Assembly: GCA_934234275.1 (NCBI GenBank)
Contig: CAKQHU010000068.1
Location: forward strand, 1-7,351
Length of the DNA stretch: 7,351 bases
Reading direction: 5' to 3'
DNA from: an uncultured Phascolarctobacterium sp.
Lineage (GTDB): Bacteria; Bacillota; Negativicutes; Acidaminococcales; Acidaminococcaceae
The notes under the pieces were generated by a model, which was given only the letters and a program-made list of their open reading frames with translations, was not told where the DNA came from and did not search any database. Shown here piece after piece: positions 1-4,193 of this stretch (position 1 is its first letter; each line of letters begins with the position of its first letter). Made by a program: the position numbers and the translations under genes.

Positions 1-333
1 TCGTTTGCTCTGGTTGCGGTTTTTGTAGCAACGCGCACCTTTATGGTTACCTACATCGTCAACTACAAGTATGCACGTAAAACCGGTATCGGTCATATGT
101 TTAAGGCTTATGCCAAGCCGATGTATACCTATATTGCCTTTGCACTCTGTCTGGCGCTGGTGGCAGCCTGCGGCCTGCCGTATCTGTATACGGCGATAGC
201 GGCCTTCGTTATCTGCCAGGGCATTGCGCATTTCCTCAGCGGTCAGCTGGGCGGTCTTACCGGTGATACCTACGGCTTTTTGACGGAATGCGGCGTTGTG
301 GTTTACCTGATGCTCGCAACCTATATAATCTGA
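1..333 (+). CDS. cobS: Adenosylcobinamide-GDP ribazoletransferase (cobalamin synthase), C-terminal part
   Basis: The reading frame is open from the first base and gives 110 residues of the C-terminus of an integral membrane protein. CobS joins adenosylcobinamide-GDP to alpha-ribazole phosphate, the step that attaches the lower ligand of cobamides. The identification rests on the C-terminal signature GQLGGLTGDTYG followed by a final hydrophobic helix, which is typical of CobS, and on hydrophobic stretches such as YTYIAFALCLALVAACGLPYL. Family members have about 250 residues, so roughly the first 140 lie upstream of the window. Two further cobamide genes follow in the same direction after a 56-bp gap, which supports a late-B12 operon. 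No odd features are visible in the part present. Confidence 0.9.
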   Translation, partial: SFALVAVFVATRTFMVTYIVNYKYARKTGIGHMFKAYAKPMYTYIAFALCLALVAACGLPYLYTAIAAFVICQGIAHFLSGQLGGLTGDTYGFLTECGVVVYLMLATYII

Positions 334-389
334 TATATTTCCCCGGCAATATTTTGTCTAATTCTAAAGAGAAAGAAAGGAAAAATGCT

Positions 390-1190
390 ATGCATATAGA
401 AGAAATAATCCAAAAGATTGTACCTGCGGACAGAGGCTGTATGAAGCTGGCGCAGACACGCTTTGATAATCTGATTAAGCCGGTCGGCAGTCTGGCCAAG
501 CTGGAAAAAATGACCTCGCGCTATTGCGGTATCAAGGGCATTTATGAAAAAGAGGATTTAGATTATCCTAAACGCGATTTGCTGGTGTGGTGCGGTATCG
601 AAGAGGCTGCCCAGGCCGAAAAAATTATGCACGCCCAATGGCCGGTAAATGTGCTTGCTGCAGAAACCGGTGCGAAGGCTGTGGCTCTGCTCGTAACCTC
701 GGAGGAGGAGGCTGACGCTCTGGAGGAGGGCGCTGCCCTGGTGCAGGAGCTGGTACACGAGAAGGGACTGGAGCTGTTGGGCTTCGGCTGTCTTTCCAAG
801 CCTGATAATGAGATGGTGCGCACTGCAATGACTGGTGCTTTGTTGCAGGCTGCAGCGATGAAGGTGCCGGTAATGCTGGACGGCGTTGCTGTCTGCAAGG
901 CTGCCAAAAAGGCGGCGGAAATGGCACCTGCAGTGCTGGATTACTGCTTTGCCGGTCATGTTTCCACAGAGCCGGGTGCAGAAGAATGCCTGCAGGAGCT
1001 GGGACTTACCGCGCCGTTGCGCCTGAACATTCCCGACGGTGCCGGTGAGGGCGCTGCTGTCTGCTTTACGCTGTTCAATGCCGGCATCAAGGCCTACAAG
1101 GAAATGGAAACCTTTGAGGAAGCAGGCGTACATGCGGAGATGAAGGAGTTTTCCTTGGCAGAGCAATCTAAAAAAGGGGCGAAGGCTTAA
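390..1190 (+). CDS. cobT: Short, divergent CobT-family protein (nicotinate-nucleotide:base phosphoribosyltransferase homologue)
   Basis: CobT makes alpha-ribazole phosphate from nicotinate mononucleotide and a lower-ligand base. This protein has 266 residues, against about 350 usual. It aligns at the N-terminus (FDNLIKPVGSLAKLE, residues 25-39; canonical LDNLTKPPGSLGRLE) and in the C-terminal half: VPVMLDGVAV (159-168), AGHVSTEPG (188-196), GAGEGAA (217-223) and EMETFEEAGV (238-247). The canonical AGDHG segment, the GEMGIGNTT loop and the following GTG...K region are replaced or absent; GFGCLSKPDN (131-140) runs directly into EMVRTAMTGALLQAAA. The loop carrying the family's catalytic Glu (canonical GEGTGAA) reads GAGEGAA. 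The start at 390 follows AAAGG at 376-380; a longer frame from 288 would overlap cobS and has no such site. Known from the family: phenol-activating ArsAB of Sporomusa pairs two CobT homologues. This protein may be a non-catalytic partner of that kind, or a decaying paralogue; either is inference. Confidence 0.8.
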   Translation: MHIEEIIQKIVPADRGCMKLAQTRFDNLIKPVGSLAKLEKMTSRYCGIKGIYEKEDLDYPKRDLLVWCGIEEAAQAEKIMHAQWPVNVLAAETGAKAVALLVTSEEEADALEEGAALVQELVHEKGLELLGFGCLSKPDNEMVRTAMTGALLQAAAMKVPVMLDGVAVCKAAKKAAEMAPAVLDYCFAGHVSTEPGAEECLQELGLTAPLRLNIPDGAGEGAAVCFTLFNAGIKAYKEMETFEEAGVHAEMKEFSLAEQSKKGAKA

Positions 1191-1831
1191 TGGGTAAAAT
1201 ATATTTAATTCGTCACGGTGAAACGGACAGCAACAAAGGACACCGCTTTCAGGGACGCATCAACATGCCGCTGAACGCCAAAGGTCTGGAGCAGTCCGAG
1301 AAGCTGGCTGCCTATATGCAACATCTGCCGGTCGATAAGATTTACTGCAGCTCTATGCTGCGTGCCTGCATGACGGCAGCACCGCTGGCTATGAGCAAAA
1401 ATATGTCCTACCAGCCGCTGGATTTACTGCAGGAGGTAAGCTTCGGTGCCTGGGAGGGCCTGGAATATGCGGAAATCAGCCGCCGCTGGCCTAAGGAGAT
1501 GGATGATTTCCTGACGCGTCCGGGCGAATGGATTCCGCCGCAGGGCGAAAGCTTTCATGATGTAGCGCGTCGTTGTCAGGCGGCCTTTGACTATATCTTC
1601 GAGCGTGAAGGCCACGATAAAAATATCGCCATCATCTCACACGGCGGTATTATCCGCGTGCAGCTGTGCCTGCTTTTGGACATCCCGCTGAACAACCTGT
1701 GGAAGCTGAGCGTGCATAATGTTTCTGTCAGCACGCTGAATGACTGGCAGGGCAATATCATTGCCGAAACCATCAATGATGCTCACTTTGCCAGAGAGCA
1801 GGGAAAATCTGTAAACTGGCTGCATAAATAA
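1190..1831 (+). CDS. cobC: Alpha-ribazole phosphatase, histidine phosphatase superfamily
   Basis: This 213-residue protein belongs to the phosphoglycerate-mutase-like histidine phosphatases. The N-terminal RHGET motif (residues 8-12) carries the phospho-acceptor His9. Arg58 in SSMLRA, the acidic residue Glu82 in EVSFGAWEG and the second catalytic His151 in ISHGG are all present, so the enzyme looks active. The proposed role is removal of the 5'-phosphate of alpha-ribazole phosphate or of cobamide phosphate, the last step of nucleotide-loop assembly. The superfamily is broad, so this specificity rests on the location directly after cobS and the CobT homologue. The ATG overlaps the preceding stop codon by one base (TAATG), which indicates translational coupling, with AGGGGCGAAGG-like purines just upstream. 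A terminator follows 13 bp after the stop. Confidence 0.87.
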   Translation: MGKIYLIRHGETDSNKGHRFQGRINMPLNAKGLEQSEKLAAYMQHLPVDKIYCSSMLRACMTAAPLAMSKNMSYQPLDLLQEVSFGAWEGLEYAEISRRWPKEMDDFLTRPGEWIPPQGESFHDVARRCQAAFDYIFEREGHDKNIAIISHGGIIRVQLCLLLDIPLNNLWKLSVHNVSVSTLNDWQGNIIAETINDAHFAREQGKSVNWLHK

Positions 1832-1844
1832 AAATTGAAGTTCG

Positions 1845-1880
1845 AAAACCGCGCAGAGCTGAAAAGCTGTCGCGGTTTTT
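1845..1880 (+). terminator. Intrinsic terminator of the cobamide operon
   Basis: AAAACCGCG at 1845-1853 pairs with CGCGGTTTT at 1871-1879. Inside, AGCT/AGCT (1857-1860 and 1865-1868) closes a GAAA tetraloop, and a run of five T ends the right arm. It lies 13 bp after the cobC stop codon. Confidence 0.85.
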
Positions 1881-1919
1881 CTATAAAGCGGCAAAAAAAG
1901 ACGGTCATAGTTTTTGCTG

Positions 1920-1950
1920 TAAAATTATTGGTGCTGCACCATTAATTTTA
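1920..1950. repeat. 31-bp near-perfect inverted repeat, operator-like
   Basis: The left arm TAAAATTATTGGTGC (1920-1934) and the right arm GCACCATTAATTTTA (1936-1950) are complementary at 14 of 15 positions around a single T at 1935. A one-base centre and no T-run after the right arm make an RNA terminator unlikely. The shape fits a DNA site for a dimeric or double-dimer regulator. It lies about 105 bp upstream of the -35 box of the zinc-ribbon promoter. I cannot name a regulator for it. Confidence 0.55.
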
Positions 1951-2055
1951 CCCGCAAGCTTTTACCGTGAGCACTGTTAATAAGCGGATTTTGGGATATG
2001 TTGAGAAATGAAAAGTTTCTTATTAAAGAATTTACGCATTTTTGATAAACTAAGA

Positions 2056-2084
2056 TTGACTTTTACAGGCGCTTACTATATACT
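2056..2084 (+). promoter_or_regulatory. Sigma-A-type promoter of the zinc-ribbon gene
   Basis: TTGACT (2056-2061) and TATACT (2079-2084) are separated by 17 bp, and each box has one difference from consensus. Transcription would begin near 2091, leaving a leader of about 126 nt before the start codon. Confidence 0.8.
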
Positions 2085-2090
2085 GTAAGT

Positions 2091-2216
2091 GGTGTATCTC
2101 AGTGGTCCGTTTAAGTTCCTAACTTCTTCTATCATAGATGACATGGGGAAGCCAAGGTAAACATCTTAATGCGTTCTTTGGGGTATGTTCTATCTATGAT
2201 TAGGAGTGATTAAACA
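2091..2216 (+). promoter_or_regulatory. Structured 5' leader that can sequester the ribosome binding site
   Basis: The ribosome binding site AGGAG (2202-2206) pairs with CTTCT (2126-2130, one G-U), and ATCATAGAT (2131-2139) pairs perfectly with ATCTATGAT (2192-2200). Together they make a 14-bp arm with one bulged T (2201). The arm continues inward with GACATG/TATGTT (2140-2145 and 2184-2189, two G-U pairs) and ends in CCAAGG/CTTTGG (2152-2157 and 2176-2181, one G-U) with an 18-nt loop. A small hairpin AAGTT-CCT-AACTT (2113-2125) abuts its 5' foot. A competing local hairpin TCTA-TCA-TAGA (2128-2138) would free the site. The pairing is seen in the sequence. A switch (temperature, ligand, or binding by its own product) is inference. 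It matches no riboswitch class I recognise. Confidence 0.6.
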
Positions 2217-2501
2217 ATGAAAGAAGACAAGACTTTAACCTGCTGCGAGTGCGGCAACGAATTCGTATTCACTGCTTCCGAGCAAGAGTTCTACGAAGAA
2301 AAAGGCTTCACTAACGAACCGCGCCGCTGCCCGGCTTGCCGTCAAGCACGCAAACAACGCATGGGCGTACAAAACGACCGTCCGCAACGCGAAATGTTCC
2401 CCGCAGTTTGCGCTGAATGTGGCAAAGAGACCATGGTACCGTTCAAACCCAGCGATCGTCCGGTTTACTGCCGCGAATGCTTCAACGCACGTAAACACTA
2501 A
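2217..2501 (+). CDS. Small double zinc-ribbon protein
   Basis: This 94-residue protein has two zinc-ribbon units. The first uses C9/C12 and C38/C41 and resembles the probable zinc-ribbon family zf-trcl, with the FxxxEQEFYEEKGF stretch between the cysteine pairs. The second uses C65/C68 and C85/C88 and resembles the CxxC-x17-CxxC domain, with 16 rather than 17 residues between the pairs (GKETMVPFKPSDRPVY). A basic, polar linker (RQARKQRMGVQNDRPQRE) joins them. The function of this family is not established; nucleic-acid or ribosome binding is a guess from zinc-ribbon chemistry and basic residues. The start follows AGGAG by 10 nt. Codon use is extreme: all seven Phe are TTC, all five Gln are CAA and all Arg are CGT or CGC, unlike the CAG-rich neighbours. 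This suggests high expression. The gene is monocistronic, between its own promoter and terminator. Confidence 0.88.
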   Translation: MKEDKTLTCCECGNEFVFTASEQEFYEEKGFTNEPRRCPACRQARKQRMGVQNDRPQREMFPAVCAECGKETMVPFKPSDRPVYCRECFNARKH

Positions 2502-2524
2502 TTAGACGCTTGAAGTAACAAATT

Positions 2525-2554
2525 CAGGTACAGCTTAGGCTGTACCTGTTTTTT
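2525..2554 (+). terminator. Intrinsic terminator of the zinc-ribbon gene
   Basis: CAGGTACAGC (2525-2534) and GCTGTACCTG (2539-2548) form a perfect 10-bp stem with loop TTAG, followed by six T. It starts 23 bp after the stop codon. Confidence 0.95.
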
Positions 2555-2586
2555 ATTAGCTGATCATAGAAAAAACGAAAGTTATT

Positions 2587-2627
2587 TTACATAAAACGCC
2601 GTAAAGCCCCTGCCTTTAGGCATGGGG
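2587..2627 (+). repeat. Left end of the IS: TTAC, AAAG guide and hairpin with unpaired T
   Basis: TTAC at 2587-2590 is the target/cleavage site. AAAG at 2603-2606 is the left guide. CCCCTGCC (2607-2614) pairs with GGCA (2619-2622) and GGGG (2624-2627) around a TTTA loop, leaving T2623 unpaired. An extrahelical T of this kind is what IS608 TnpA recognises in its single-stranded substrate (established for IS608; applied here by analogy). Confidence 0.85.
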
Positions 2628-2692
2628 ATACAAGGCGTGTCCAGCGACCTTCACTCAAGTGTTGGAAGCTGAGCAGTTTGATTTATAGATAC

Positions 2693-2722
2693 TTGCAATC
2701 CATCTAATCTTTTTGCTATACT
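2693..2722 (+). promoter_or_regulatory. Putative promoter of the IS transposase region
   Basis: TTGCAA (2693-2698) and TATACT (2717-2722) are 18 bp apart. The predicted start of transcription, about 2729, coincides with the ATG of the tnpA remnant, so its message would be leaderless; no ribosome binding site is seen before that ATG. Confidence 0.5.
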
Positions 2723-2728
2723 TTAAAT

Positions 2729-2899
2729 ATGGTAAAAACAACATACAAATCCAATAACAACATAGTGTACTCGTGCAAATATCATGTTGTTTGGAGTCCT
2801 AAATACAGACGAAAAGTCTTAATCAGTTTTTGTTCAACCGTTGCTGGGGCTTCATTATCTGTTATTAAGCAGTATATAGAGAATCAGAAAATAAAGTAA
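2729..2899 (+). pseudogene. tnpA: IS200-type Y1 transposase TnpA, internally deleted
   Basis: The open frame gives only 56 residues, while intact TnpA of this group has about 130-150. The N-terminus is a recognisable TnpA (NIVYSCKYHVVWSPKYRRKVL, residues 11-31, split by nothing), and the last residues (VAGASLSVIKQYIENQK, 38-54) match the TnpA C-terminus, including the likely nucleophile Tyr49. The missing middle contains the HUH metal-binding motif (canonical MPDHVHLL), so the product cannot cleave DNA. The junction lies near residues 32-37 and keeps the reading frame. The stop codon overlaps the AAGGAGG site of tnpB, so ribosomes finishing this frame would hand over to tnpB. Confidence 0.88.
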
Positions 2900-2912
2900 G
2901 GAGGTGCAAGAG

Positions 2913-4013
2913 ATGAAAACCTATTGCTTTAAGCTGTATAGAGCGAATAAAAATAAAAAACTCCATAGACAAATTAGTGCAGCAGGACTCATCTATAATC
3001 ATTGTATTGCACTTCATAAGAGATACTATTCTCTGTATGGAAAATCGCTCAATAAATATCAGCTACAAAAGCACCTGACAAAGCTTAATAAGCTACCTAA
3101 ATTCGGCTATATCAAAGAGATAGGCTCGCAAGCGGTACAGGATATAACCGACCGCATAGATAGAGCATACAAACTGTTTTTTAGAAATTTGAAACACAAT
3201 ATCCGCACAGCGCCACCATCGTTTAAGAAGGTGAGAAAATATAAGTCCTACACGTTGAAACAGGCAGGTTGGAAGCTCTGTAGTGGTAATATCCTTGAGA
3301 TAGCAAAGCAGAAGTATCGCTATTTCAAGTCTCGTGAAATAGAAGGTACAGTGAAAACGGTCACCATTAAACGAGACGCATTAGGGGATATATACATCTA
3401 TTTCGTATCCGACACAAAGGAGAACGAAGTACTGGCAAGAACAGGTAAAAGCGTCGGCTACGACTTCGGACTCAAAACATTTCTATGTGCGTCAGACGAA
3501 AAAAACATTGTATCACCATTGTTTTTCAAGGAAAATGCAAAGTCGATTGCTAAAGCTAACCGCAACCTGTCCAGGAAGAAAAAAGGCTCAAATAATCGTA
3601 GAAAAGCTAGGTTAGAGCTTGCCAGACTACATAAACGAGTTGCAAATCAGCGTAGTGATTTCCACTGGAAAACGGCACAACAAATTGTTGGAGAATATGC
3701 ACTTGTAGCGTTGGAAGATTTAAATCTAAAGGATATGCAAAAGCGTTTCGGAAGAAAAATCTCCGATCTGGCTTTTGCAGACTTTGTACAAAAGTTAAAG
3801 TATTTAGCAAGCAGAACGGGTGCAAGCGTCGTAGAAGTAGATAAATTCTATCCATCTAGCCAGCTATGTAGTCATTGTGGCTATCGAAACAAAGAAACGA
3901 AAGACTTGAAAGTCCGCAGTTGGATTTGTCCTAGCTGCAATACAAAGCATAATCGAGATACGAATGCAGCCATAAACATAAAGACCGAAGGTGAAAGAAT
4001 CCCCCTCGGATAA
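2913..4013 (+). CDS. tnpB: TnpB, RNA-guided DNA endonuclease of the IS
   Basis: The 366-residue protein has the normal length for TnpB, the ancestor family of Cas12. The RuvC-like catalytic residues are all there: Asp184 in GYDFGLK, Glu268 in ALEDLN and Asp349 in NRDTNAA. The zinc finger is CSHC (C319/C322) and CPSC (C339/C342). The N-terminal region is basic and rich in aromatic residues, as in the RNA-binding part of the family. The ATG at 2913 is chosen because AAGGAGG ends 8 nt before it; the GTG at 2904 overlaps that site. TnpB is known to use an omega RNA made from the 3' end of the element to cut DNA next to a motif equal or close to the left cleavage site, here probably ending in TTAC. 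This favours retention of the element. No damage is seen, in contrast to tnpA just upstream. Confidence 0.95.
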   Translation: MKTYCFKLYRANKNKKLHRQISAAGLIYNHCIALHKRYYSLYGKSLNKYQLQKHLTKLNKLPKFGYIKEIGSQAVQDITDRIDRAYKLFFRNLKHNIRTAPPSFKKVRKYKSYTLKQAGWKLCSGNILEIAKQKYRYFKSREIEGTVKTVTIKRDALGDIYIYFVSDTKENEVLARTGKSVGYDFGLKTFLCASDEKNIVSPLFFKENAKSIAKANRNLSRKKKGSNNRRKARLELARLHKRVANQRSDFHWKTAQQIVGEYALVALEDLNLKDMQKRFGRKISDLAFADFVQKLKYLASRTGASVVEVDKFYPSSQLCSHCGYRNKETKDLKVRSWICPSCNTKHNRDTNAAINIKTEGERIPLG

Positions 4014-4133
4014 GTGTGTCTATATGGTTGGGGCATCAACCATTGTGGAGAGAGCTCGTAAGACCTGCATCTAGTAGGCAAGGCTCGCTATCATCCCAGA
4101 ATCCCCCGCCTTTAGGCGTGGTGAGTATGTCAA
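4014..4133 (+). ncRNA. Probable omega RNA scaffold of TnpB
   Basis: The 120 bp between the tnpB stop and the right end hold no gene but fold well: ATGGTTG (4024-4030) pairs with CAACCAT (4037-4043); GAGC (4052-4055) pairs with GCTC (4083-4086) around an inner stem CCTGC/GTAGG (4064-4068 and 4074-4078); then comes the right-end hairpin. In this family the omega RNA covers the end of tnpB and the right end, and the guide is the sequence right after the element, here starting at 4134. The 5' boundary is not visible and may lie inside tnpB. That the RNA exists is inferred from the family. Confidence 0.65.
4099..4133 (+). repeat. Right end of the IS: GAAT guide, hairpin and TCAA
   Basis: GAAT (4099-4102) is the right guide. 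A hairpin follows, with core CGCC/GGCG (4107-4110 and 4115-4118), loop TTTA, unpaired T4119 and then CC/GG; the foot is weaker than on the left. TCAA (4130-4133) is the right cleavage site. Layout, loop and unpaired T match the left end. Confidence 0.85.
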
Positions 4134-4151
4134 ATAAAAGTGCTTATATGC

Positions 4152-4157
4152 TATACT
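4152..4157 (+). promoter_or_regulatory. -10 box of the recQ promoter, separated from its -35 box by the IS
   Basis: TATACT at 4152-4157 lies 36 bp before the recQ start codon. In the present sequence the position 17 bp upstream reads GTCAAA (4129-4134), a poor -35. If the element is removed, the flank bases TTTAC (2586-2590) join A4134 and give TTTACA exactly 17 bp before TATACT. This is good evidence that the insertion cut this promoter, although promoter activity itself is predicted. Confidence 0.6.
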
Positions 4158-4193
4158 TTTTACAATATAAATTATTCGAAGCAAGGGAGCTTT

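Larger units (their letters stand above)
1832..2216. other. 385-bp non-coding interval between cobC and the zinc-ribbon gene
   Basis: I see no gene here on either strand. From left to right it holds the cobC terminator (1845-1880), a weak hairpin candidate (GCAAAAA 1891-1897 with TTTTTGC 1911-1917), the strong dyad at 1920-1950, an 8-bp inverted repeat TTAATAAG/CTTATTAA (1977-1984 and 2019-2026), a promoter (2056-2084) and a structured leader (about 2091-2216). Such density of dyads in one gap suggests regulated transcription of the small gene downstream; that is inference. Confidence 0.6.
2591..4133 (+). mobile_element. IS200/IS605-group insertion sequence, IS608-type ends, tnpA-defective
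   Basis: The 1543-bp element carries a deleted tnpA, an intact tnpB and sub-terminal hairpins instead of terminal inverted repeats, and it makes no target duplication. The left cleavage tetranucleotide TTAC (2587-2590) lies in the flank; the right one, TCAA (4130-4133), is the last part of the element. The guide tetranucleotides AAAG (2603-2606) and GAAT (4099-4102) stand directly 5' of the two hairpins, as known for IS608. The element is visibly richer in A+T than the genes around it and uses other codons, which indicates recent acquisition. It sits between the terminator of the zinc-ribbon gene and the recQ gene. The first six bases of the element (ATAAAA) are the same as the first six of the right flank, so the exact cut cannot be told from sequence alone, but the reconstructed empty site is the same either way. 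Confidence 0.9.

Noticed and set aside
288..389. Upstream extension of the CobT-like frame to an ATG at 288
   Set aside because: It would overlap the end of cobS, has no similarity to CobT, and the ATG at 390 has AAAGG at a proper distance.
558..1166. Minus-strand open frames inside the CobT-like gene
   Set aside because: Composition is typical of shadows (Arg, Ser, Pro, His rich), with no motif and no start signal.
1888..1920. Second hairpin after cobC (GCAAAAA/TTTTTGC)
   Set aside because: The stem is mostly A-T pairs and is not followed by a T-run; a real terminator already precedes it. Kept only as a remark on the interval.
2904..2912. GTG start of tnpB at 2904
   Set aside because: The codon lies inside the AAGGAGGTG ribosome binding site that serves the ATG at 2913, where TnpB similarity begins.
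2587..4133. CRISPR array or Cas12 system
   Set aside because: TnpB is a Cas12 relative, but there are no spaced direct repeats and no cas genes; the IS608-type ends explain it as a transposon.
4140..4193. Upstream extension of recQ to an ATG at 4140
   Set aside because: The extra 18 residues cover the -10 box, match nothing in RecQ, and the ATG at 4194 has GGGAG before it.
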